Shown here: positions 38,291 to 47,146 of the stretch, one piece after another
Position numbering within the stretch: the first letter of the stretch is position 1
How the letters are laid out: every line of letters starts with the position of its first letter
Source of the DNA: Flavobacterium collinsii
GTDB taxonomy: Bacteria > Bacteroidota > Bacteroidia > Flavobacteriales > Flavobacteriaceae
Direction: 5' to 3'
Assembly (NCBI RefSeq): GCF_902804485.1
Contig: NZ_CADCST010000064.1
Location: 106,116 to 170,115, forward strand
Length of the DNA: 64,000 nt
Translations under genes and position numbers: made by a program
Notes under the pieces: generated by a model
Seen by the model: only the letters and a program-made list of their open reading frames with translations
What the model was told of the DNA's origin: nothing
Databases searched by the model: none

Positions 38291-39139
38291 TCAGCGCAGA
38301 TGACCTGCTACATTGGAAGCAACTTTACAAAAATGGGTAATGTTTATGCCTTTAAAATTAGTACTGCCCGTATTAATTGGGCCATCTATTATTGGCTTCG
38401 GATCTAATTTAAATTTATTGGTTTTTGCATTAAATGTAATGGTTAAATAACCGCCCATTCTTCCAACATCATTCCAGACAATCAACTCTTTTTTCTTATT
38501 ATCGGTTATTTCAACGTTATCGAAAATTATAGTTCTTATGTTACCGGTTAAGGTTTTTATTCTTGAAAAATCAATTGTTTGAAAAACAGTATTGTCTTTT
38601 TTATGGATTATTTTCAGTTTGTCCATTTGTGCCTGATCGTGATTGCTCTTTTTGGAATATATACCAATAAAATAGAATTCTTTTAAAGAACCGGCTTGCA
38701 AAATTTCAATATCCTTAAATTCATTTTCTTCTATTTGATCAATTAAAATAGAAGTATTGGTTAATTGTAAAGACAAATGCTGATTTGTCGAAAGATTCGT
38801 CCAAACTCCAACACATTTCTCTTTAGAAAATTCAAACTCAAATGTAGCGGTGTATTTTTCATTACTGATTTCATATAATAAAATTTTATTCTTTTTAAAA
38901 TCAATTACACCTTCAAGTCTGATTGGGTTGTTATGGTTGTCATATTTATAAACTCCAATAAGATTGAAGTCTTTTTTCTTTTTTTCTCCAAAATAGCCTT
39001 CTTTAATTTGGAAGGAAAGGGAAATAGGATATTTATCAATTTTACCTTTGTAGCTAAAACATTCGTACCAGCCCGCATAAGTTTTTGTTACAGCCATTAT
39101 AACTATCAAAATTGCAAATATTGCTTTCTTCATATTCAT
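38291..39139 (-). CDS. Exported hypothetical protein
   Basis: 282 aa. Signal peptide at residues 1-22 (AIFAILIVIMAVTKTYAG, cut after TYA). Beta-rich body with no catalytic motif. The stretch ELIVWNDVGRMGGYLTITFN has a short counterpart in the 136-aa exported protein at 41688-42098 (TFGKMGGMYSV), a faint hint of shared ancestry. Downstream end of the nine-gene minus-strand run; convergent with the synthase operon. Confidence 0.65.
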   Translation of the reverse strand: MNMKKAIFAILIVIMAVTKTYAGWYECFSYKGKIDKYPISLSFQIKEGYFGEKKKKDFNLIGVYKYDNHNNPIRLEGVIDFKKNKILLYEISNEKYTATFEFEFSKEKCVGVWTNLSTNQHLSLQLTNTSILIDQIEENEFKDIEILQAGSLKEFYFIGIYSKKSNHDQAQMDKLKIIHKKDNTVFQTIDFSRIKTLTGNIRTIIFDNVEITDNKKKELIVWNDVGRMGGYLTITFNAKTNKFKLDPKPIIDGPINTGSTNFKGINITHFCKVASNVAGHLR

Positions 39140-39255
39140 TTTTTTATCCTCTTTGACTTTGTAAGTTAGTACATCTGGCGCTAAGTCTTACTTATCAGTA
39201 ATTTTTCTTAGCCTCGTCTACACCTCTATTGAAATCGAACATCCCAATAACATTG

Positions 39256-40287
39256 TTAATGACGATTGTCACATTGAATAAAAATCTCTTCATTTGATTT
39301 GTCAATAATTGAAATTTCCGGGCATCCAAAAGAAAAATATTCAAACCCAAAAACAACAGCCGGTTTATTTTTAAAAAGTTTTCCGGTCCACTGATTAATT
39401 TCGTTGTCCCCCTCTTCATAATTCAAAGGAGCGGGAGAAGTACCTTCACTTTGACTGTAAAGCTTTTCAATGATGATAGCTTTCGTTTTAGCATCAGTCA
39501 CTAAAAGACGTCTGGCATAAATTGTTTTATTAGCCTCTAAATAGTCCTGTAAAAAATACTGATAATCGGCTGTTTTAAACGCGTAAGCAGTACCCATTAA
39601 CTTGTTTTTCAACAAAGCACGATCTTCACTTTTCATTGGTTTTGACGGATATTCTTTACTGCTAACTTTTTTCCAGTCAATTGACTTTAAACCTTCTTTC
39701 GAAAATGGATTTTCTTTACCCACGTATACGAATGCAGCTCTAAAATAGTCACTGAATCCGTTTAAGTATTTCTTATTGATTTCAAAGCCAATCATAAAAT
39801 CATAGTTGTGATAAGGCCAGTCTCCCTCAGAAGAATATCCATTTAACATAGCGGCAGTTTTCAGGTTTTTCACAACAAACGAAACCAACTTACGTTTCGC
39901 ATAATCGAATATAAAAACTGAATCGGTTTCGGATATATTGGTTTTAGATAAAAATCTTTTTCGGTAGTTTTTATCAAAAGTAAAATACTGAGCATTGTAT
40001 TTTCCTAGTTTTTCGATGTTAGGTAAAATAAGCGTGTCCTTTTCATCATTTACAGGATAAATATCCGAAAGGGAAACAAAAGCAACATCACTACTGTCTT
40101 TCGGAGTTAAAGTGAATAAATTGATGCTTCCCTTTTGGGGAGCTACTTCATCTCCTTTTGATATGGAATCGGTTTCAACCTGATCTTTTCCAACTAAACC
40201 CGATTGGGCACTTTTAAGGTTCTCTTTTTTATTGCAGGCAAAAAGTAAAAGCAATAAGAAGGCAGACAAGAGGCGGGTTATTTTCAT
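39256..40287 (-). CDS. Hypothetical lipoprotein
   Basis: 343 aa. Lipobox LLFAC at residues 14-18 followed by NKKEN, so a lipid-anchored envelope protein. No recognised domain; the C-terminus contains WTGKLFKNKPAVVFGFEYFSFG and ends FIQCDNRH. Just past the stop, another frame reads GMFDFNRGVDEAKKNY and a stop, which looks protein-like and may mark a recombination junction. Confidence 0.6.
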   Translation of the reverse strand: MKITRLLSAFLLLLLFACNKKENLKSAQSGLVGKDQVETDSISKGDEVAPQKGSINLFTLTPKDSSDVAFVSLSDIYPVNDEKDTLILPNIEKLGKYNAQYFTFDKNYRKRFLSKTNISETDSVFIFDYAKRKLVSFVVKNLKTAAMLNGYSSEGDWPYHNYDFMIGFEINKKYLNGFSDYFRAAFVYVGKENPFSKEGLKSIDWKKVSSKEYPSKPMKSEDRALLKNKLMGTAYAFKTADYQYFLQDYLEANKTIYARRLLVTDAKTKAIIIEKLYSQSEGTSPAPLNYEEGDNEINQWTGKLFKNKPAVVFGFEYFSFGCPEISIIDKSNEEIFIQCDNRH

Positions 40288-40360
40288 TTCTAATGCTGTT
40301 TAGGTATTTTATAAAATAGATTAATTTAAGTGTGTATTTAAGACTGGTTATCAATGTGTT

Positions 40361-41359
40361 TTATGGTTTTTCTGGATATAAATCTTTTAAAGGAATGGCG
40401 ACACCATTTTTAGAAATTTCACATTGGGGATAAGCATTTTTATGCACTTTCAACGTCAAAATTATAGCGTCTGATACATCGGTTTCATTTAGTTTTCGGA
40501 AAGCATTTAAAATTTCAATTGGCCTCAATTCGTACTGAATATTGTATTCTTTTTTGTTTTTATTTTTCCAATAAATATAAAATACTTTCGGAATATTTCG
40601 AACTACGGCTGTATGATTTTCTTCTAAAATTTCAACTCTTTCCTCTTTAAAAGAATACGCATAAACGCTCGTTACTACATCCTGCTCTTCCTTTTCGATC
40701 TTCACAGTCCATTTGTACTGATTTTGAAGCAAATCTGAATAATCGGTAATATTCTCAATACTTTCATAACGATTGTACTTTTCTCCTAACGATTTTTCAT
40801 AAACCAGCATATCTAAATCTCCCGTAGTTTCTTTAGCCGTAAATGCCTCTATAAGCTGCGATTGAGCATTTTCTTTCTCATCCTCTACTATTTTCAAAAA
40901 GATTTTACCTTTAGGCTGTATCTCTAAAATTAAAATGGGAGTCACCTTCTTTTCATCCACCCAATCTGTTATTTTTTTATAGGGAACCGGGGTGGTAAGC
41001 CGATAAAATTTACGTTCATCTATCGAAAAATATTTCAGGTTTAAAGAATCGGGTAAAAGCTCTTTCTCCCAGATTTTGAAATAAACATAATCTTCACTTT
41101 TAGCACTTGTTAGCAGTTTTGATTCGGAATCAATACCGCTTTCAGAATGGTTGAAATTATTCAAAAAAACGGCTTCTATAATTCTGATCCCATTGGAATT
41201 TTCTGCTAAAGAATCGCCTGCTGCACTGTGAATTTCTGCTTTCCACAACAGCTTATCCTGTTCTTTATTTTTAAATCTTACACCAAAATTGAGGATCACT
41301 AATGCTCCTAAAATTATAGCTAAGAAAATGTTGATATAATCTAATCTTGTTGTTTTCAT
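40361..41359 (-). CDS. Hypothetical protein with N-terminal membrane anchor
   Basis: 332 aa. One hydrophobic helix at about residues 9-25 (IFLAIILGALVILNFGV), the remainder polar and predicted outside the cytoplasm. No motif recognised. It lies 6 bp downstream of a small three-helix protein, so the two are probably coupled. Confidence 0.6.
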   Translation of the reverse strand: MKTTRLDYINIFLAIILGALVILNFGVRFKNKEQDKLLWKAEIHSAAGDSLAENSNGIRIIEAVFLNNFNHSESGIDSESKLLTSAKSEDYVYFKIWEKELLPDSLNLKYFSIDERKFYRLTTPVPYKKITDWVDEKKVTPILILEIQPKGKIFLKIVEDEKENAQSQLIEAFTAKETTGDLDMLVYEKSLGEKYNRYESIENITDYSDLLQNQYKWTVKIEKEEQDVVTSVYAYSFKEERVEILEENHTAVVRNIPKVFYIYWKNKNKKEYNIQYELRPIEILNAFRKLNETDVSDAIILTLKVHKNAYPQCEISKNGVAIPLKDLYPEKP

Positions 41360-41365
41360 GCGCTT

Positions 41366-41659
41366 TTAATGTTGATATGCTCCTCCTAAAGCCATAAAAA
41401 AAGACAATGCTCCAAATATGATAATGGAAGCAATTAGAAGAAATATTGAAAAGTATCGAAATGCCTTTTTATAGGCAATATCTTTAACAAAAGCCAAAAT
41501 CAAAAGCGAAATTACAGGAACTATAAAGCAAAAAACAAGCATAACCAGTTCTGAATATTCGGACGATGGCACTATCAAATTGGTATAATCTATATAAGAA
41601 TAGACTAGTATTTCTATAGCAAACAACAGGATAACGGTAATAAAAGGGTTGCTTCTCAT
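41366..41659 (-). CDS. Small three-TM membrane protein
   Basis: 97 aa, three hydrophobic helices (about 7-24, 37-58, 70-91) and little else. Six bp upstream of the anchored protein at 40361-41359. A similar small protein followed by an exported one occurs at 44723-45031 / 43554-44699. Function unknown. Confidence 0.6.
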   Translation of the reverse strand: MRSNPFITVILLFAIEILVYSYIDYTNLIVPSSEYSELVMLVFCFIVPVISLLILAFVKDIAYKKAFRYFSIFLLIASIIIFGALSFFMALGGAYQH

Positions 41660-41687
41660 TGATGAATTGTGTTTAGGCTTAAAAATT

Positions 41688-42098
41688 TTACTCTTCCAAT
41701 TTTACAAATGATAAATATTTTTCGTCACATTGTGTAAAGTGTTCGTATTCATTCATGGCGTTTCCATAATTCTGAATTTGGATTTTATTTACGCTGTACA
41801 TTCCTCCCATTTTTCCAAAAGTGAGATAGACAACATGATCACTTTCTTCCTTTTTAAGTTTTCCTTTCGAGATTACCTTGTTCTTATCCAAAACTAAAAA
41901 GAAATACACGCCCGCTTTCTTTTCAATTTTAATTTTAAATCTCGAATTTTCACAGGAGGTCAAAACATAAACGCCTGTAATTTCCTGATCGGTGTTATCT
42001 CTAAATTTGTCTTCGATCCGATAAATACTTTTAAAGCTAACTAATGATAAAAATACCACCACTAGTAAGGCACTGAAGGCTATTTTTTTCTTTTTCAT
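41688..42098 (-). CDS. Small exported hypothetical protein
   Basis: 136 aa. Basic start MKKKKIAFSALLVVVFLSLVSF is a signal peptide or anchor. The rest is beta-rich (ITGVYVLTSCENSRFKIKI) and reminiscent of small lipocalin-like envelope proteins, without firm evidence. Two cysteines (in TSCENS and TQCDEK) could form a disulphide. Confidence 0.55.
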   Translation of the reverse strand: MKKKKIAFSALLVVVFLSLVSFKSIYRIEDKFRDNTDQEITGVYVLTSCENSRFKIKIEKKAGVYFFLVLDKNKVISKGKLKKEESDHVVYLTFGKMGGMYSVNKIQIQNYGNAMNEYEHFTQCDEKYLSFVKLEE

Positions 42099-42162
42099 TT
42101 ATTATTATTTTTTAAGCTTTCCTACTAAGTTCGAAAACCAAACTATCGTTTAGCGGTTGCGT

Positions 42163-42624
42163 TTATTTTATTTTGGTATAGATTTTTCCCTTCCAAAACA
42201 TTATTCTTTCCGGATTTTCAGGATGGTCAAACTTCATATCAAATTGGGCTTTTAAGATTCCTTTTTGCATGGCTTTTTTGTCCATCTTTATACTGCCATC
42301 CTTACACGAATAGGTTCGTTTTCCATCAACAATACTATTCAGCTCAATTCTTGGATTACAAATGACATTATTGATCATATAAAAGTGCAACACAGAATGG
42401 GTAGCCGCATTGGCCAGTGTATAACATTCAATGCTGTCTTTATTCAATCGTTTTGCTATTATTTCGGTAGCACCTGCGTACTCATAACACCAGGCTTCAC
42501 ATTTTAAACTCTGTTTTTGTGAAAAAGAAAAATCGCCATCGAGATTCTCAAACCATTGTATCTCGAAATCTTTGAAAGGAAACAGGCAAAAAACAAGGCT
42601 GAATAAAAGAACTGTGTATTTCAT
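42163..42624 (-). CDS. Small exported hypothetical protein
   Basis: 153 aa. Signal peptide at the start (MKYTVLLFSLVFCLFPFKDF). Several Cys residues (KCEAWCYEY, ECYT, ICNP, YSCKD) suggest disulphides in the periplasm. No family recognised. 87 bp separate it from the next gene upstream. Confidence 0.55.
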   Translation of the reverse strand: MKYTVLLFSLVFCLFPFKDFEIQWFENLDGDFSFSQKQSLKCEAWCYEYAGATEIIAKRLNKDSIECYTLANAATHSVLHFYMINNVICNPRIELNSIVDGKRTYSCKDGSIKMDKKAMQKGILKAQFDMKFDHPENPERIMFWKGKIYTKIK

Positions 42625-42711
42625 AAGAATTTTGAGTTAGTATGATACGAATTTAAAAAAAAACCTCTCCTGATTTGATGTTCATCATTAACACCTGCCT
42701 AACGGTCGCTT

Positions 42712-43458
42712 TTATTTAAATTCATTAAGCTTATCATTGCCCAAATCATATTCGTAAAGTTTATCAGTATCGCCATCGTAATACAGCCATTGAATAATAG
42801 TAAAACGTTTTTCAAATTCATAACCAATTCCCATAACTGTAAAATCCTTATTTTCTCTTTTTTGATTTTCTATTGAATAGCTAATTTGCTCTTTGTTTTT
42901 GATATGAAGCTGCAGAAGTTCGTTTTTTGAATTGGCAATGTAATATTCCGTCAGTAAATAAATCTTATCTAAAAAACCCTTTGAATAATCATCCTCTTTA
43001 CTCCAATGGTATTTAAATTCCTTCTTGTACTCTTTTCTCATTTTAGAAACATTTCCATCTTTAATTTTCCTAACCGAAATCAACCAATCCTCAAGCATTG
43101 GAGTTTCGCCATCACCCGCAACATAAATGGTGTCTTTCTTCCATCGAATTTCACAAATATCGCCTCTTAATAAACTCCTGTCCTCATTCTTATCATTGAC
43201 AAAGCTGTACAATTCATCTCCTTTTTTTGCAAAGAGAGAGGTGTAATCTCCATCGTCATTGTAATCTGAAAATTCAAAAATATCTTTAAAAACTTCTTCT
43301 TTAGCCTGAGTAATTTTAGAGTCCGTTTGTTTGGTATCCAATTTATGCTGATCTGTATTTTTTATCTCGTTTGTATTTTTTACCTTGTTTTCACAAGATT
43401 GCAAAACAAAACTTAAGAAGATGATGATTGATAAAAATAAGCTCTGGTTATTTCTCAT
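42712..43458 (-). CDS. Hypothetical lipoprotein
   Basis: 248 aa. Lipobox LQSC at residues 19-22. A polar Lys/Asp/Thr-rich linker precedes a compact domain (DYNDDGDYTSLFAKKGDELY onward). No recognised family. Weak resemblance in size and style to immunity-type lipoproteins; nothing in the sequence proves that role. Confidence 0.58.
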   Translation of the reverse strand: MRNNQSLFLSIIIFLSFVLQSCENKVKNTNEIKNTDQHKLDTKQTDSKITQAKEEVFKDIFEFSDYNDDGDYTSLFAKKGDELYSFVNDKNEDRSLLRGDICEIRWKKDTIYVAGDGETPMLEDWLISVRKIKDGNVSKMRKEYKKEFKYHWSKEDDYSKGFLDKIYLLTEYYIANSKNELLQLHIKNKEQISYSIENQKRENKDFTVMGIGYEFEKRFTIIQWLYYDGDTDKLYEYDLGNDKLNEFK

Positions 43459-43553
43459 TGTTTTTCTTTTGGTTGTTGATGGAAGGATTTTTATTTTAAT
43501 ATTTCTTATTTGAGTTAAAGTATAGCCTAAGAGTCTCGGATTTACAGGGTTTT

Positions 43554-44699
43554 TTATTTTACAAAAATTCCTGAGAACAACTTGTTTTTATCAAAAATCA
43601 AAGTTGTTTTGTAAGGTCCGTTTTTAATTTCAATATAGTTTGCGAATTTTAAATCTTCATAGTCAATTATTGATTTTTTGTCAAATAATTTGACTACGTC
43701 ATCGAATTTCATACCTACGTTCAATCCATTTTCAAATGAAATTTCAACTTTTCTGAAGTCGTTTATAGCATACCCAACAATTAGGTTTTCTTTTCTATTT
43801 TCAGGGTTAACTTTGCTGGCGGATAAATAAAAATAAAAGTCATGATATTCATCCCGATACATAATTTCATTTACATTTCCGGTACTTCCATCAATTTCTT
43901 CCATTCGTTCAAAACTTTTGTTCATTTGAGATTTTGCAAAATCCTCTTCGGTTGATTTTCCTGTAATTAGATTATTTACATTCCAGTTTTTATCAATTTT
44001 TATAATGGGTTTGTTTTTAGTATCCTCCGGTTTGGTGCTGTTTTTTGTTAGTTCCTTGGTGTATTTTTCGCTATCACAACCTCCAAAATCAATGAGCCCG
44101 TTAAAAGTATCCCAATAACAAGTAGTAGATAAATTGGTGTTGTTCAGGATAATCAACCTGTCATAATCGGGTGCGAAAAAAATATATTTGTTCTCCTTTT
44201 TCAGATTCCAATATAAACCGTTGGCCGCATTGATGTTTTTTATACCCTTACCATATTTTAATTCTATCTTCTTTAAAATTTCCGTTTTTAAACCCGGAGT
44301 TTTCATTTCTATTCTCAGCCCGTAAATTTTACTTTCTGCATTAAAATTGAGTAAAGTCTTCTTTAACTCGTCTTCATTTTTGATTGGTTTTAAATCAATA
44401 TGACCACCGCCAAATCTTGAAATACTATCTGTTTTGAGTTTTTCAGAGTTTATTTGAAAAAAGATTTTTTGTCCTTCCAGATCAATTCCTTCAAAACTAT
44501 AATTTTCAGATTTTTCTACTTCAATCAACAAACAAAACGGGTATTCAATAGTTTCAACGCCAATAAGCACATTGTCATCGAAGTTTAGTACATCTTTGAT
44601 TGGTTCGTTTAGATTTAATTTTAGTAAATCCATTTTCTTTTGTCCTTTGCAAGAAATCATAAATGGTAAAATTACAAGCAGTAATAAAAGTTTTTTCAT
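43554..44699 (-). CDS. Hypothetical lipoprotein
   Basis: 381 aa. Lipobox ISC at residues 15-17 in MISCKGQKK, a form common in Flavobacteria lipoproteins. Two regions: residues ~25-200 and a C-terminal ~120 residues with NVGMKFDDVVKLFDK, a segment resembling BamE/SmpA-like folds. It starts 23 bp downstream of a small membrane protein. Function unknown. Confidence 0.6.
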   Translation of the reverse strand: MKKLLLLLVILPFMISCKGQKKMDLLKLNLNEPIKDVLNFDDNVLIGVETIEYPFCLLIEVEKSENYSFEGIDLEGQKIFFQINSEKLKTDSISRFGGGHIDLKPIKNEDELKKTLLNFNAESKIYGLRIEMKTPGLKTEILKKIELKYGKGIKNINAANGLYWNLKKENKYIFFAPDYDRLIILNNTNLSTTCYWDTFNGLIDFGGCDSEKYTKELTKNSTKPEDTKNKPIIKIDKNWNVNNLITGKSTEEDFAKSQMNKSFERMEEIDGSTGNVNEIMYRDEYHDFYFYLSASKVNPENRKENLIVGYAINDFRKVEISFENGLNVGMKFDDVVKLFDKKSIIDYEDLKFANYIEIKNGPYKTTLIFDKNKLFSGIFVK

Positions 44700-44722
44700 T
44701 TTTAATTGGGTTAATCATTAGG

Positions 44723-45031
44723 TTAAAAAATTCCATTAGCGTAAAACAAAGCAATCATCAAAATGGTTATAAACAGACTGAAAATCATTGCTGCATTACG
44801 TAAATTATATTGTTGTCGTTTGTTAAACTCGTAGATTTCTGCTAACAGAAATAGTAAAAATACAATTGAAAAAATCAAACTTAATTCAAGAATTCGATCA
44901 ATTTCAGTAACAAAACTAAACCTGTCTTCTTGTAAATATTCAGGCAAAGTATAATAAGCTCCATTATAAATTATTAGGAGAGCAATCAGTACTATCGCAA
45001 TTCTAATTAAAATGAATTTGTAGATTCTCAT
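44723..45031 (-). CDS. Small three-TM membrane protein
   Basis: 102 aa with helices at about 8-26, 45-67 and 80-98, and a polar stretch (YEFNKRQQYNLRN) between the last two. First gene of the nine-gene minus-strand run, 23 bp before the lipoprotein gene. Parallels the small protein at 41366-41659 in size and position. Confidence 0.58.
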   Translation of the reverse strand: MRIYKFILIRIAIVLIALLIIYNGAYYTLPEYLQEDRFSFVTEIDRILELSLIFSIVFLLFLLAEIYEFNKRQQYNLRNAAMIFSLFITILMIALFYANGIF

Positions 45032-45423
45032 AGGTTGCTATTTATCATACTTTATTAACGCCGATTCGTTTGTTTCGTTTTTAGTATTACTGCATATAGA
45101 CGTCGGAACACAAATTTTAAAAAAAGATAACGCGAATGTAAGTTGATATAAATTCGTATCAAACAATTGAATATTCGTAAATATTCTTTATAAATCCGTA
45201 TAAACCTTTTCGACTGTTAAGCATAATTTGTATTCGAAACTTTATTACGATGTTTTTTTTGCAGGTTCAATAATGAAGGCTTCTGACCCGAAAAATTAAA
45301 ATTCCTGCACTCTACACTATAAAAACAGGTAGAATTACGCTTAAAAATTCGGATTTTACTGAGTTTATTTGTTATAGAATTTCATTCCCAAAAAGAATAA
45401 ACCAATAACAAAACTACCTGACT
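45032..45423. other. Divergent intergenic region, no gene seen
   Basis: 392 bp between the minus-strand hypothetical run and the plus-strand amino-acid oxidase operon. It contains several scattered attcgta-like words at 45145-45235 (aattcgtatc, tattcgtaaa, atccgtataa), which may be decayed repeats. No clear promoter pair and no coding frame were found. Confidence 0.4.
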
Positions 45424-47145
45424 ATGGAAAACTATTTACACGGCTTACTCGACGAAGACAAAGACCCTATTATCAAGCAATACTTAAAGTACATTGACGA
45501 AGGAATCCCACGTACGGATAAACCAAAAGACGTATTGATCATTGGTGCAGGAATGGCCGGAATGGTAGCCGCAAGTCTGTTAAAGCAGGCCGGCCATAAG
45601 GTCACGATAGTCGAATCAAACACCCGTGTTGGCGGCAGGATCAAGACTTTCAGGAATTCTAAAAACAAAAAATATTTTGAAGACGACAGTGTTTATGGCG
45701 AAGCGGGCGCGATGCGTATCCCAACCATACACAGTATGGTTCTCAAATACATTGATAAACTCGGACTCAAAACTGAGCCTTTTTATTATCTGTCTGTCGA
45801 TAAAGAACAAGCAATCGCATATCAGGCAGGCTCAACTAAAAAGGAGCCGGATGTTACTAGAAATTCTATTTTCTACGTTAACCGTAAACGTGTTGTCCAG
45901 AATAAATATATCCCAAAAGATAAAACTACTAAGGTCGATGTAAACAAACTACTGGACTTTAATCTGGAAACCAGCGAAAATAGACGTGCCGACGAGTTAA
46001 TGGCCGATCTCATTAATCCGCTTAAGGCTTTTATTGCAGAAAATCCTGAGGAAAACTGGCCTGTACTGATCGAGCGTTACGGAGAATATTCGATGCGTCG
46101 TTTCTTAAAGGAAAATTCAAAATATTCAGAGAATGCCATTGAGATGATTGGGGTCATGCAAAATCTGGAGTCCAGAATGGCCTATGATTTTATCCAGAGT
46201 TTCATTGAGCAAAATATCATTAAGGATTCTACTCAGTTTCTGGAAATTGTTGGCGGAAGTGACCTGCTACCCAATGCGTTCTTTAAAGCGCATCACCTCG
46301 AAGAAAACACCTATTTTGATTGCAGAATGACCAAAATGATGCTCGTTAACAACAAGGTAAAGATAGAAGTGGATATTGAAGTAGAGCGTGACTTTCAGTT
46401 TTATGAAGACGCAGGATTCAAAGCATTAACAACACCTGTCGGTGAGCTCGAATTTGATGAGGTGATTGTCACCATACCCTTTTCGGCATTAAGACATGTT
46501 TACGTAACACCTCAATTTGATCAGCCCAAACGAAAAGCAATCCGCGAACTACACTACGATTCTGCTACTAAAATATTGCTGGAATTTCGTCAGAAATGGT
46601 GGCAGGAAGCACCCTATAATATTGTTGGCGGAGGTACGATTACTGATTTTTCGAACCGTTTCACCTATTATCCAAGCAATGATTTGGGAAGTAAAGGACA
46701 TGGTCTCATACTGGCATCTTATTGCTGGTCTGACGAAGCAAGCCGCTGGGATTCTATGGATGATGACGACAGGTATTTTTATGCACTTAAAAACCTGGCC
46801 ATCATGCACTCCGATGACAAGAAGGAACAGCAGCGTATTATCGACCTAGCCGTAATTACCTCGAGCATCAAGGACTATAAAAAGAAAGGCGGAAAATTAA
46901 TTGGTGGTGCGACACAAAGCTGGATGCGCGATCCCTATGCCTATGGTGAAGCGGCAATATTTAATCCGGGGCAGTTAAACTTATTGCAGCGTCATATCAT
47001 CTCAACCGAATGGGAAGGGAAAGCACATTTTGCCGGAGAGCATACTTCGCTGAAACATGCCTGGATTGAAGGCGCCATCGAGTCCGGAATTCGCACCGCA
47101 CTGGAAGTCAACGAAAATACCGGTAACCTGAATAACCCCATTTAA
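45424..47145 (+). CDS. Flavin-dependent L-amino-acid oxidase
   Basis: 573 aa. FAD motif G41-A-G-M-A-G46, GGR at 70-72, and GAMRIP at 95-100 with the substrate-carboxylate Arg98, the signature of bacterial and venom-type L-amino-acid oxidases. C-terminal FAD block [25 protein letters not shown]. Converts an L-amino acid to a 2-oxo acid with release of ammonia and peroxide. No signal peptide. The next gene, a 2-keto acid decarboxylase, begins 1 bp after the stop, so a two-step route to an aldehyde is likely. Aromatic substrates (Trp, Phe, Tyr) are plausible, not shown. Confidence 0.88.
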   Translation: MENYLHGLLDEDKDPIIKQYLKYIDEGIPRTDKPKDVLIIGAGMAGMVAASLLKQAGHKVTIVESNTRVGGRIKTFRNSKNKKYFEDDSVYGEAGAMRIPTIHSMVLKYIDKLGLKTEPFYYLSVDKEQAIAYQAGSTKKEPDVTRNSIFYVNRKRVVQNKYIPKDKTTKVDVNKLLDFNLETSENRRADELMADLINPLKAFIAENPEENWPVLIERYGEYSMRRFLKENSKYSENAIEMIGVMQNLESRMAYDFIQSFIEQNIIKDSTQFLEIVGGSDLLPNAFFKAHHLEENTYFDCRMTKMMLVNNKVKIEVDIEVERDFQFYEDAGFKALTTPVGELEFDEVIVTIPFSALRHVYVTPQFDQPKRKAIRELHYDSATKILLEFRQKWWQEAPYNIVGGGTITDFSNRFTYYPSNDLGSKGHGLILASYCWSDEASRWDSMDDDDRYFYALKNLAIMHSDDKKEQQRIIDLAVITSSIKDYKKKGGKLIGGATQSWMRDPYAYGEAAIFNPGQLNLLQRHIISTEWEGKAHFAGEHTSLKHAWIEGAIESGIRTALEVNENTGNLNNPI

Positions 47146-47146
47146 G

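Noticed and set aside
39195..39255. Protein-like tail GMFDFNRGVDEAKKNY as a gene
   Set aside because: The rest of that frame is antisense-quality sequence overlapping the lipoprotein gene in another frame; kept only as a hint of a junction.
42100..42715. Short gcctaacggtcgc / aaccgctaaacg words after stop codons as integron attC sites
   Set aside because: They resemble a single GTTRRRY box but no paired box and no foldable attC body were found, and spacing is irregular.
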